This document shows positions 6,003 through 13,540 of a DNA stretch of 17,948 bases, one piece after another; the stretch's first letter is position 1; every line of letters begins with the position of its first letter. Location: assembly GCA_018384055.1 (NCBI GenBank), contig JAHAZL010000002.1, positions 1-17,948 of the forward strand, given 5' to 3'. The DNA is from Treponema sp. GTDB lineage: Bacteria > Spirochaetota > Spirochaetia > Treponematales > Treponemataceae. The notes below the pieces were generated by a model, which was not told the DNA's origin, did not search any database, and was given only the letters and a program-made list of their open reading frames with translations. The position numbers and the translations under genes were made by a program.

Positions 6003-7637
6003 TTATTTCTTTTTGCCGAAGAGTGACTTCAACTTGCCGAAGAAAGACTTCTTTTCGTTAGTTTTCTTACCCTGAACAGGCTTAGCATTAACTGACGAAC
6101 GGTTGTTTTTATTCCCCTTCTTGAAATCCTTTCCCTTATTCTTGCCATAACTTCCGTTAGTATGCTTGCCCTGATTTTCCTTGTAAGGAGCACCACTGGC
6201 TTTGGCATTGGCAGCACCTGCATACTTTTCCCTGTAGAGTTTCATGCGTTCTTCAGAAGACATTGAAGCAAGAGCTTCCTCGTAAGCAGGATTATAAACC
6301 CTTCTGTCCCTCTTGTACTCTTTCTTAGCTTCTTCGTTCCTTGAAGAATATCTTCCGCTGCCCTTTGAAGAACCATGGGAACCATGTTTCTTCAAAGGGC
6401 AGCTTCTTTCATACTGAGCCTGGCGCATTCTTCCGAATTCACTCTTGTCGTTGTATTCTTCATGGTAAGAATCTGTCCTGATGTACATGTCCTTGGACTT
6501 GTCTTCCGCCATCATGCTTTCTTCTGCAACGCGAGAAGGAATCTGCTTTTCAATGTAGCGTTCGATTGGAGGAAGGGAATAAACATCCTGCTCGCTGCAG
6601 AAAGTATATGCTTTACCGCTCTTGCCAGCTCTTGCTGTACGGCCAATGCGGTGAACATAGTTTTCGGCTTCGTTTGGAAGATCATAGTTGATGACCATTG
6701 CAAGGTCATTTACATCGATACCGCGGGCAGCAACATCTGTTGCAACAAGACACTTAACCTTGCCGGCCTTGAACTTGTCCATGATTGCAAGTCGCTTTTT
6801 CTGAGGAAGGTCGCCGATGATGTATTCCGTTTCAACTCCGTTGATTCGAAGCCTCTTTGCAATTACTTCACAGGTTCTCTTTGTATTGCAGAAAATGATG
6901 AGGCTTTCCGGCTTTTCTGAATTGATGATACCGAGCAAAAGCCTTGTCTTGTCTGTAGAAGAAACATGGAGAAGTTCCTGATCGATTTCATCAACCGTAA
7001 TATTTTCTGCAGCAATCGTAATTTCAGCAGGATTCCTTGTGTATTCCCAAGCAAGGTTCTTGACATAAGAATTCAATGTAGCACTGAAAAGCATTGTCTG
7101 CCTTTTCTCGCTTGCAGGAAGAACCTTGATGAGTGTACGGAGATCCGGATAGAACCCCATGTCGAACATGCGGTCTGCTTCATCGATTACCAAAAACCCA
7201 ACGTTGGCAAGGTCCATCTGACCGCCCTGGTTAAGGTCGATAACGCGTCCCGGTGTACCGATGAGGATATCGGCACCCTTCTTGAGGGCTGCCACCTGTT
7301 TGTCGTAGCCTACACCTCCATAGAAGCTTGCACACTTCAATGAACTGCCACTGCAAAGTTTTTCTGCTTCTTCCTGAACCTGAACTGCAAGTTCACGAGT
7401 TGGAACCATTACAAGAGCCTGTTTGCCCTGTACGTCTGTTCTTGATAAAAGCTGCTGGATAACGCTTGTCAAATATGCGCATGTCTTTCCTGTTCCAGTC
7501 TGAGACTGAACATACAAATCGCGGCCTTCGATGATGGCCTTCAAAACCTGTTCCTGAACCGGTGTACATTCAACATAACCGGCATTTTCAATACCCTTCT
7601 GCAGGTTTTCATGTAAAGAAAATTCAGTAAATTTCAT
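6003..7637 (-). CDS. DEAD-box ATP-dependent RNA helicase
   Basis: A 544-residue helicase with all hallmark motifs: Q-motif near residue 25, Walker A SQTGTGKT (45-52), PTRELA (79-84), TPGR (128-131), DEAD (152-155), SAT (185-187), VATDVAARGID (298-308) and HRIGRTARAG (329-338). DEAD-box proteins unwind short RNA duplexes and remodel RNPs, often in ribosome assembly or cold adaptation. Residues from about 380 to the end form a basic, Ser/Gly/Asn/Lys-rich tail likely to be disordered and RNA-binding. The ATG at 7637 (MKFTEFSLHENL) fits the family start. The frame is open upstream to 7694, but that extension would overlap the divergent gene. No Shine-Dalgarno sequence is seen. It is followed 11 bases later by the ABC-F gene. 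Confidence 0.95.
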   Translation of the reverse strand: MKFTEFSLHENLQKGIENAGYVECTPVQEQVLKAIIEGRDLYVQSQTGTGKTCAYLTSVIQQLLSRTDVQGKQALVMVPTRELAVQVQEEAEKLCSGSSLKCASFYGGVGYDKQVAALKKGADILIGTPGRVIDLNQGGQMDLANVGFLVIDEADRMFDMGFYPDLRTLIKVLPASEKRQTMLFSATLNSYVKNLAWEYTRNPAEITIAAENITVDEIDQELLHVSSTDKTRLLLGIINSEKPESLIIFCNTKRTCEVIAKRLRINGVETEYIIGDLPQKKRLAIMDKFKAGKVKCLVATDVAARGIDVNDLAMVINYDLPNEAENYVHRIGRTARAGKSGKAYTFCSEQDVYSLPPIERYIEKQIPSRVAEESMMAEDKSKDMYIRTDSYHEEYNDKSEFGRMRQAQYERSCPLKKHGSHGSSKGSGRYSSRNEEAKKEYKRDRRVYNPAYEEALASMSSEERMKLYREKYAGAANAKASGAPYKENQGKHTNGSYGKNKGKDFKKGNKNNRSSVNAKPVQGKKTNEKKSFFGKLKSLFGKKK

Positions 7638-7644
7638 GGATAAG

Positions 7645-7678
7645 AATATATCAATTTTTCTATAATAAGTATATACTT
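7645..7678. promoter_or_regulatory. Divergent promoter region with central palindrome
   Basis: For the plus-strand methyltransferase a TATAAT box at 7661-7666 predicts a start near 7673. On the minus strand TATTAT (7662-7667) or TATATT (7645-7650) could serve the helicase; no good -35 was found there. A perfect 12-base palindrome AAGTATATACTT (7667-7678) lies over the predicted plus start site and could be a shared operator. Confidence 0.5.
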
Positions 7679-7683
7679 GCAAC

Positions 7684-8808
7684 ATGGAAAACAAGAACGC
7701 ATATCAGGCAGAACTCTTTTCAAACAGACTTACAAAGAACTACAAGCAGCTCAAAAAGTGGGCGCGCAAGAACCGCGTTACCTGCTACAGGCTCTATGAC
7801 AAGGACATTCCTGAAGTTCCATTGTGTGCAGACCTTTACACCTTCCTTCCGTTCGACATTGAAACAAAATTTGAAGCCGCTAAACACTACGCAATGATAA
7901 ATTCAGCCGTAAGCGAAAACAGGCCGGAAGCCGCAAGCCTTATTGCACAGGAAGCCTCCCGCACCTACCTTCACCTTTACCTTTACGAACGTCCTTACGA
8001 AAAGGATGAAGAAGAAGAAAACCAGTGGCTTAGGAAAATGGCATCGGCTGCGGCTAAAGTTCTTGGAATTCCAGAAAGCAATGTAATTACTAAAACCCGC
8101 AAGAAGCAGACGGAAAACAAAAAGCGTGCCCAGTACGAAAAACAGGAAAGCGAAACTTCCATAAAAGGGATTGTTTTTGAACAGGGGCAGCTTTTTAATG
8201 TAAACCTTTCGGACTACATCGACACAGGCCTTTTCTTTGACCACAGGCCTTTGAGAGCCATGGTTCGCCAACAGGCACAGGGAAAGCGCGTATTGAACCT
8301 CTTTTCATATACTTCAAGTTTCTCCGTTTATGCAGCGGAAGGAAAAGCAAGCTATGTGGAAAGCGTTGACCTTAGCAACACCTACACGGAATGGTCAAAG
8401 GAAAACATGAAACTCAATGAATTTGATGATGATGAAAAATACAACTTCATTTCGACTGATGTAATACATTATCTTTATGACAGGGAGAAGGAAGCGGAAC
8501 ACAATTCCGAATTCAAGAAATTCGACCTTATTGTACTTGATCCCCCAACTTTCAGCAACTCAAAGAAAACAGACACCATGCTGGACATCAACCGGGACTG
8601 GAGTGAACTTGTCCGCCTCTGCTCGAAAATACTTTCAGAAAAAGGAATTCTTTATTTCAGCACAAACAGCCGAAAACTTGTATTTGATGCAGAAAAAATA
8701 CCGGCAAATGCGACATGCAGGGAAATTACCCAGCAGACAATTCCAGAAGACTACAGGAATACAAAAATACACAGAGTCTGGGAAATAAAGTTCAGCAAAG
8801 AATACTAG
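7684..8808 (+). CDS. rlmK: RlmK-like class I SAM-dependent rRNA methyltransferase
   Basis: A 374-residue protein resembling the C-terminal (RlmK) half of E. coli RlmKL, which makes m7G2069 in 23S rRNA. The opening NRLTKNYKQLKKWARKN followed by CYRLYDKDIPE is typical of that half. A central region ends with DTGLFFDHRPLR. The SAM-binding motif I is VLNLFSYTSSFSVYAA (203-218), where the usual Gly after YT is Ser. The catalytic-type motif DPPTFSNSK lies at 286-294. A standalone RlmK without the RlmL/THUMP half is seen in other bacteria. It is divergent from the helicase with a leader of about 11 bases and no Shine-Dalgarno sequence. A related methyltransferase of the RlmI/RlmK superfamily is the main alternative. 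Confidence 0.82.
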   Translation: MENKNAYQAELFSNRLTKNYKQLKKWARKNRVTCYRLYDKDIPEVPLCADLYTFLPFDIETKFEAAKHYAMINSAVSENRPEAASLIAQEASRTYLHLYLYERPYEKDEEEENQWLRKMASAAAKVLGIPESNVITKTRKKQTENKKRAQYEKQESETSIKGIVFEQGQLFNVNLSDYIDTGLFFDHRPLRAMVRQQAQGKRVLNLFSYTSSFSVYAAEGKASYVESVDLSNTYTEWSKENMKLNEFDDDEKYNFISTDVIHYLYDREKEAEHNSEFKKFDLIVLDPPTFSNSKKTDTMLDINRDWSELVRLCSKILSEKGILYFSTNSRKLVFDAEKIPANATCREITQQTIPEDYRNTKIHRVWEIKFSKEY

Positions 8809-8810
8809 AC

Positions 8811-8851
8811 ATAAAAAAAAGCATTTGCCATGGGAATTGGACAAATGCTAA
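8811..8851. terminator. Bidirectional terminator between convergent genes
   Basis: AGCATTTG and CAAATGCT (8820-8827 and 8842-8849) form an 8-pair stem. On the minus strand it is followed by eight T (8813-8820), giving a strong terminator for the DUF3943 gene. On the plus strand a shorter AATTTT tail follows for the methyltransferase. Confidence 0.8.
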
Positions 8852-8868
8852 TTTTCATTGATTATCAT

Positions 8869-10284
8869 TTACATGAACTTGAATCTTGCATAGACATTAA
8901 TTGCATTATTCAAAGACCTTACAGATGGAACATTATCATAGACTGATTTCTTGAAGTAGAATTCGTCTGCAATACCAAGGTTGACGGTCTTTCCAACAGG
9001 CATTTCAAGGGAAATGTCAGAGAAAGCAATGAATTCCCAACCTGTATCATCATCAGTCTGTTTTTGAGATGGATATTTCCAGTATGCATAACCATGAACC
9101 GTCCAATCAAATTCAATGCCGCCTTTTTTTGCAGCGGCAAGTTTTGCAACCAGTTCGGCTCCAGTTGTATATCCGTAGTCTCTTACAAGATATTCAGACT
9201 CTACGATAGAACCGCGTCTTAGGTAATAATAGTCGGAAGTTCCCATAATTACACCGGAAAGTCTTAACTGATATGCCTTCCATGAATTCTGTCCATTGAA
9301 GCGCTGCTTAAATGCTACACCAGGAGCCAAAGAAGAAAATTCCATGAAGGAGTTCCAGCAGAAATCGTATTCCATACATAAACCGAATGTAGTATCTACG
9401 TTTTCACCAAAGTCTGGAGCACGGGAAAACAGCATACCATCACTAAAAATATGAACATCGTACATGATCTTCTTTTCAGTATCGCTTGAACCTTCTCCGC
9501 TTCCTTTTCCGCCTGCAGCCCCAAATTCAAAATAGAACTGGCTGTATGGATCGTTGGAATCATGCCCGTATGGATCAGCATAAATTGCACGGTATTCAAC
9601 TCCAATAGAAACAGGGAATACTTCATTGAGTTTTCCATCTCCGGAATTTGATGAGGCGAGACTCATTCCCACAAGAGTCTTGAAAGAACTGTCTACAATA
9701 TTTCCAGAAGGCCCCTTAGGAGCGTGACCTTGAACAAAATCAGAATAAAGACGGACTGGATTGCCCATGAACGAAATAACAGTATGATCTTTAGCCTGAG
9801 CTTCAAGGGAAAGCCTGTAGAGCATTTCTCCAGTAACCATTCCACCGATTGACGTATAGACAAGGTCATTTGTAGAAGGTGAATTGGTTTCATAGAAGAA
9901 TTCCCACATCCACGATCCTGCAGTTGCATAAAGGAGGGATTCAACAAGATTAAGGTTGGCATTTCTTGCAGCAAGATAATAAAGACCACCCTGATATGGA
10001 TGCAAAACGAAATTTGTCCAATACCAGTCGCAGTCAAACTTGATTTTTCTTTCCCAAGGTCTTCTAATATCTTCCCAGCCTACCTGTGCCCATGGAGCAT
10101 TGCTTACAAAACGATTCCAACCACCGATTATGGTATTTACAGCAAAAACACCAACAGCACCGATAACATAATGCTTCTTTTCACAATCCTGCTTTACAAC
10201 TTCACTTGAAAACTCCTGAGCGCTGACTGTACTCATCATCATAACGGCAGCAGCAAAGGCAATTACAAATCTTTTAAATTTCAT
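8869..10284 (-). CDS. DUF3943 outer-membrane-type protein
   Basis: A 471-residue exported protein. A signal peptide (KFKR, hydrophobic core, cleavage after about residue 22 at VSA) is followed by a DUF3943-like region at about 55-160. It contains NAPWAQVGWEDIRRPWE, an HPYQGGLYYLAARN stretch and the ESLLYATAGSWMWEFF motif. The rest alternates polar and aromatic residues and ends NVYARFKFM, with an aromatic near the C-terminus as in beta-barrel outer-membrane proteins. No biochemical role is known for the family. I chose the ATG at 10284 because AGGA lies 8 bases upstream; the ATG at 10290 would be too close to it. The frame is open further upstream, through the rpmE gene, but that is not coding. 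It follows rpmE beyond a strong terminator, and no separate promoter is obvious. Confidence 0.8.
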   Translation of the reverse strand: MKFKRFVIAFAAAVMMMSTVSAQEFSSEVVKQDCEKKHYVIGAVGVFAVNTIIGGWNRFVSNAPWAQVGWEDIRRPWERKIKFDCDWYWTNFVLHPYQGGLYYLAARNANLNLVESLLYATAGSWMWEFFYETNSPSTNDLVYTSIGGMVTGEMLYRLSLEAQAKDHTVISFMGNPVRLYSDFVQGHAPKGPSGNIVDSSFKTLVGMSLASSNSGDGKLNEVFPVSIGVEYRAIYADPYGHDSNDPYSQFYFEFGAAGGKGSGEGSSDTEKKIMYDVHIFSDGMLFSRAPDFGENVDTTFGLCMEYDFCWNSFMEFSSLAPGVAFKQRFNGQNSWKAYQLRLSGVIMGTSDYYYLRRGSIVESEYLVRDYGYTTGAELVAKLAAAKKGGIEFDWTVHGYAYWKYPSQKQTDDDTGWEFIAFSDISLEMPVGKTVNLGIADEFYFKKSVYDNVPSVRSLNNAINVYARFKFM

Positions 10285-10302
10285 GACCATTTTCCTGATT
10301 TC

Positions 10303-10333
10303 AAAAAAAAAAGACCGGCTCAAATAAAGCCGG
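10303..10333 (-). terminator. Intrinsic terminator of rpmE
   Basis: On the minus strand CCGGCT-TTATTTG-AGCCGG is a 6-pair GC-rich stem followed by TC and ten T. It lies between rpmE and the DUF3943 gene, only about 20 bases before the latter's start codon. Confidence 0.92.
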
Positions 10334-10354
10334 CCGTTTGAGCAAACAACAAAC

Positions 10355-10573
10355 TTACTTAGCTTCTGCTGTTGACTTAACGCCATAGCGCTTGTTAAAG
10401 CGATCGATACGACCTGCTGTATCAACAAGCTTCTGCTTACCTGTGTAGAATGGGTGGCAAGCAGAACAGATTTCAACGTGAATGTCTTCAACTGTTGAAC
10501 GTGTTTCGATTACGTTACCGCATACGCATGTAATCTTTGTAAGTGTGTAGTTTGGATGTGTATCCTTTTTCAT
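10355..10573 (-). CDS. rpmE: 50S ribosomal protein L31 (zinc-binding form)
   Basis: A 72-residue L31. It begins MKKDTHPNYTLTKITCVCGN and retains the four Cys of the zinc form: C16, C18, C36 and C39 (CVC and CSACHPFYTG). The C-terminal DRFNKRYG matches the family. L31 sits at the central protuberance and bridges the two ribosomal subunits. The Cys+ form is the one usually replaced by a Cys-minus paralogue under zinc starvation; no second copy is in this window. AGGAG lies 8 bases before the ATG. It is the gene downstream of rho, with a 186-base gap that contains mutually exclusive hairpins (10621-10647). It ends in a strong terminator. Confidence 0.97.
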   Translation of the reverse strand: MKKDTHPNYTLTKITCVCGNVIETRSTVEDIHVEICSACHPFYTGKQKLVDTAGRIDRFNKRYGVKSTAEAK

Positions 10574-10620
10574 TGTGTAACTCCTATGTTCTTGCCCGAT
10601 ACTAAAGAAAAGCCGGTCAG

Positions 10621-10647
10621 CACTACATACACTAAAAAAGGTAGTGT
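10621..10647 (-). promoter_or_regulatory. Candidate rpmE leader with alternative hairpins
   Basis: Two perfect 6-pair stems compete for the same bases: CACTAC/GTAGTG (10621-10626 with 10641-10646) and ACACTA/TAGTGT (10629-10634 with 10642-10647). They lie about 50 bases before the rpmE start codon. Mutually exclusive structures at this place would fit feedback control by a ribosomal protein, but no known motif is recognised. Confidence 0.35.
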
Positions 10648-10759
10648 TGTATCATTCCCCCACCGTTACAAATCAAGTTAGTACCACAAGAAAATTTTGT
10701 AAAACCAATATATATAAAATATAAAGTTTAATCAAGTAAAAAAACTATCAAATGACCTA

Positions 10760-12586
10760 TCAGTCAACGGCAGCCATTCCTGGATTCATTGAATTAAGGA
10801 AGGCATTGTTGTCCTTTGTCTTGCGCATTTTGTCCATGACAAGTTCAAGCATGTCTGCATCTTCCATTGGGTTAAGAACCTTGCGGAGAACCCACATTCT
10901 CTGAAGTTCACCTTCAGTAAGGAGAAGTTCTTCGCGTCTTGTACCGGACTTCTTGATATTGATGGCAGGGAAAAGTCTGCGTTCGGCAAGCTTGCGGTCA
11001 AGGTCAATTTCACTGTTACCGGTTCCCTTGAATTCTTCAAAGATAACTTCATCCATGCGGCTTCCAGTTTCAATCAAAGAAGTAGAAATGATTGTAAGGG
11101 AACCACCCTCTTCGATATTACGGGCAGCACCAAAGAATCTCTTTGGCTTGTGAAGGGCATTGGAATCAACACCACCGGAAAGAACCTTTCCCGACGTTGG
11201 AACAGTTACGTTATAGGCACGGGCAAGACGAGTAATTGAGTCAAGAAGAATTACAACATCACGCTTGTGTTCTACAAGGCGCTTTGCCTTTTCAATGACC
11301 ATTTCAGCAACCTGAACATGACGGGTAGCCTGTTCATCGAAAGTAGAAGAAATAACTTCCCCCTTGATAGCTCGTTCCATTTCAGTAACTTCTTCAGGGC
11401 GTTCATCAATGAGAAGAACAATAAGGTGTACTTCAGGATTGTTTGTAGTAATTGCGTTGGCCACCTTCTGCATCAATGTTGTCTTACCGGCTTTTGGAGG
11501 AGCAACAATGAGAAGACGCTGTCCTTTTCCGATAGGTGCAAAAAGATCAACGATACGGGTACTCATTTCTGTAGATGTAGTTTCAAGCCTGAGCTTTTCG
11601 TTTGGATACAGTGGAGTAAGGTTTTCAAAAGGAATGCGTGTCTGTGCAACGCTTGGGTCTTCGTAGTTTACTGTTTCAATGCGGAGCAAGGCAAAGAATT
11701 TTTCCCCTTCCTTAGGACTTCTTGTCTGTCCGTAAACAGTGTCGCCTGTCTTAAGGTTAAAGAGCCTTATCTGGCTTGGGCTTATGTAAATGTCATCAGG
11801 GCCCGGAAGATAGTTGTTCTGAGGGCTTCTAAGGAATCCATATCCGTCAGGAAGGATTTCAAGGGCACCTTCTGCAAAAATGATTCCGCCATGTTCTGTA
11901 TGAGCCTTGAGGATGCAGAAAATCAAATCCTGCTTCTTCATTGAAGGAAGATCTTCGCCAGAAAGTCCGTACTGAGCTGCAAGCTCGCGAAGTTCAGGCA
12001 TGCTCATCTTTGTAAGATTATTGATTACCAGGCGTGGCTTTGATTCATACTCTTCCGGATTTTCAATTTCCTGAGCCTTTCTAACGGCTTCAAGGCGAGC
12101 CTGAAGGTTCTTTTCGTAGTTGTTGTAGTTTCTTCTGTTGTTGAAGTTGTTTCTATTGTTTTGGTTTCTATTGAAGTTATTTCTATTGTTTCCGTAGTTG
12201 TTCCAGCCGCGGTTATCGTTTCTTCTGTTTGACTGGAAATTGCGTCTGCCTTCGTTTTCCGAAGACTGATTTTCACTTCCTTCATACCCCAGACTTCCTT
12301 CACCTGCAGGAACTTCTGCCTGAGGCGCATTTTCTGCAGGCGTTTCAGAACTTGGGGCAGACTGATTTTCTTCAGCCGGAACAACAGGTGCTTCACCTGT
12401 TTCTGCACATTCTTCAGCAGCTGCCTTCTTTACAATTCTTCTTTTTCTTGGCTTTGCTGCTTTTTCTTCTGAGTTTTCCGAAACTTCTGAATTTTCCTGT
12501 ACTTCTACAGCTTCATTTTCTACGGCTGCATCCTGTGACTGTACATTTTCCTGATCTTCTGTTTTACGGCGTCTCATTATTGCCAT
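10760..12586 (-). CDS. rho: Transcription termination factor Rho with long low-complexity N-terminus
   Basis: A 608-residue Rho, against about 420 in E. coli. Residues 1-115 are acidic (Glu/Ala/Pro) with one basic patch. Residues 116-157 are Asn/Arg/aromatic-rich (21 Asn in 42 residues). The canonical protein starts near 185: Rho N-terminal helix bundle with LTKMSMPELRELA, the cold-shock-like RNA-binding domain (ILPDGYGFLRSP), then the hexameric ATPase with Walker A APPKAGKTT (362-370), Walker B VILLDS (445-450), Q-loop TSGKVLSGGVDSNAL and R-loop GAARNIEEGGS. Rho translocates along untranslated RNA and ends transcription. The start at 12586 follows AGAGGT at good spacing. rpmE lies downstream and a bactofilin gene lies 53 bases upstream. 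Confidence 0.97.
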   Translation of the reverse strand: MAIMRRRKTEDQENVQSQDAAVENEAVEVQENSEVSENSEEKAAKPRKRRIVKKAAAEECAETGEAPVVPAEENQSAPSSETPAENAPQAEVPAGEGSLGYEGSENQSSENEGRRNFQSNRRNDNRGWNNYGNNRNNFNRNQNNRNNFNNRRNYNNYEKNLQARLEAVRKAQEIENPEEYESKPRLVINNLTKMSMPELRELAAQYGLSGEDLPSMKKQDLIFCILKAHTEHGGIIFAEGALEILPDGYGFLRSPQNNYLPGPDDIYISPSQIRLFNLKTGDTVYGQTRSPKEGEKFFALLRIETVNYEDPSVAQTRIPFENLTPLYPNEKLRLETTSTEMSTRIVDLFAPIGKGQRLLIVAPPKAGKTTLMQKVANAITTNNPEVHLIVLLIDERPEEVTEMERAIKGEVISSTFDEQATRHVQVAEMVIEKAKRLVEHKRDVVILLDSITRLARAYNVTVPTSGKVLSGGVDSNALHKPKRFFGAARNIEEGGSLTIISTSLIETGSRMDEVIFEEFKGTGNSEIDLDRKLAERRLFPAINIKKSGTRREELLLTEGELQRMWVLRKVLNPMEDADMLELVMDKMRKTKDNNAFLNSMNPGMAAVD

Positions 12587-12639
12587 AATTTACCTCTTGT
12601 ATGGGATTACGGTTTATATAAAATTTATCAATTTAATGC

Positions 12640-13056
12640 TTAATGGGCTTCGCTGCTTCTCAAATAAAGGGACTTTTTGAATTCATCTGAAGCAACAGAA
12701 AAAATATCAAGGTCAGGTGACTGTTCAATCATGGAAATCTTGCCTTCAAATTCCACATTGTCCGCAATTCTGAGCTTTGCCGCAGTAAGGTCTCCCTTCA
12801 CGTTGCTACCCGAACAAAGTTCAATGTGATTCTTTGCTTCCACATTACCCTTTACCTGTCCAGAAATAATTACTGAACTGGCAGAAATGGTATCCACATC
12901 ACAAACAGCAGACTTGTCGATTTCAAGATCTCCCGTAGCCTTGATTGTTCCGTGAAATTTTCCAGTAATTACAAGGTTGTCTGTAAAATCAAGGACACCA
13001 TCAAATTCAGTTTCCTGTCCAAAAACTGTAAGATTACCGTTTGTGTTGGATGCCAT
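12640..13056 (-). CDS. Bactofilin (polymer-forming cytoskeletal protein)
   Basis: A 138-residue protein with the bactofilin core: a short N-terminal tail (TNGNLTVFGQETEF), then repeating hydrophobic/Gly strands such as GVLDFTDNLVITGKFHGTI, SSVIISGQVKGNVEA, and SNVKGDLTAAKLRI. These build a right-handed beta-helix that polymerises without nucleotides. Bactofilins act as membrane-associated scaffolds in cell-wall shape and placement, and in spirochaetes they help set cell morphology. The ATG at 13056 has GGAG about 7 bases upstream. It is the gene before rho, 53 bases apart without a visible terminator, so read-through into rho is likely. An acidic, Phe-containing C-terminal tail may be an interaction tag. 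Confidence 0.93.
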   Translation of the reverse strand: MASNTNGNLTVFGQETEFDGVLDFTDNLVITGKFHGTIKATGDLEIDKSAVCDVDTISASSVIISGQVKGNVEAKNHIELCSGSNVKGDLTAAKLRIADNVEFEGKISMIEQSPDLDIFSVASDEFKKSLYLRSSEAH

Positions 13057-13157
13057 AATAATTCTCCATGCATAAAAAATGAATGCACCGATTCTAAATA
13101 TTTCTAGCGAACATTTATAAATATCCGCAATTAATTTTCTGATTTAATAATTATTAT

Positions 13158-13472
13158 TTATTGATTTTCTCTTATAGGAAGGTTAAGTAAAGATTCTGTC
13201 AAATCCTTGCCAGACCTGAATGCAACCACATAATGAGCACTGGAAGAAAGTTTTTCTCCGGTCTTTGGATTGCGGGCATTCTCCCTGCCCTTTCTAAGCC
13301 TCAATTCAAAAGTTCCAAACCTGCGAAGTTCAATGATATCACCTTTTGAAAGAGAAATTTTCATCTGTTCAAAGAGTTCATCCACTACTTTCTGAACAAT
13401 CTGCTTTTCGCATTCAGTTGAGCGATAAACTGCTTCTATCAAATCAATTTTTGTCGTCTTGCTTGAAGGCAT
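13158..13472 (-). CDS. Second HU/IHF-family DNA-binding protein
   Basis: A 104-residue member of the bacterial DNABII family. Residues 6-50 hold the helical part (KIDLIEAVYRSTECEKQIVQ). RRFGTFELRLRK and NARNPKTGE form the beta-arm, with the conserved Pro that intercalates DNA. It differs widely from the 92-residue HU at 1123 and has extra residues at both ends, so it is a diverged paralogue rather than a recent copy. The ATG at 13472 is the first inside the family pattern. The open frame extends to 13520 but passes through the rpsT terminator. There is no Shine-Dalgarno sequence. Neighbours are rpsT upstream and the bactofilin downstream; expression probably relies on a promoter in the terminator region or on read-through. 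Confidence 0.9.
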   Translation of the reverse strand: MPSSKTTKIDLIEAVYRSTECEKQIVQKVVDELFEQMKISLSKGDIIELRRFGTFELRLRKGRENARNPKTGEKLSSSAHYVVAFRSGKDLTESLLNLPIRENQ

Positions 13473-13486
13473 AAATTTTAAACAAA

Positions 13487-13523
13487 AAGAAACAATAAAA
13501 GGATGCCGTGAATACAGCATCCC
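13487..13523 (-). terminator. Intrinsic terminator of rpsT
   Basis: On the minus strand GGATGC and GCATCC (13517-13522 and 13501-13506) form a stem followed by TTTTATTGTTTCTTTTTG. It lies about 20 bases after the rpsT stop codon and just before the second HU gene. Confidence 0.82.
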
Positions 13524-13540
13524 TTATTATTTAGAGGAAA

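Noticed and set aside
6375..6920. 181-codon plus-strand open frame
   Set aside because: It is antisense to the helicase core; its Phe/Cys-rich product is a by-product of helicase codon usage.
7638..7694. N-terminal extension of the DEAD-box helicase
   Set aside because: It would overlap the divergent methyltransferase and both promoters. The family N-terminus fits the ATG at 7637.
10285..10491. N-terminal extension of the DUF3943 protein frame
   Set aside because: The frame stays open through rpmE, but the signal peptide and Shine-Dalgarno place the start at 10284, and the extension crosses a strong terminator.
11267..11944. 225-codon plus-strand open frame
   Set aside because: It lies antisense to the Rho ATPase domain, whose motifs are unmistakable. 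It has no ribosome site and no recognisable domain.
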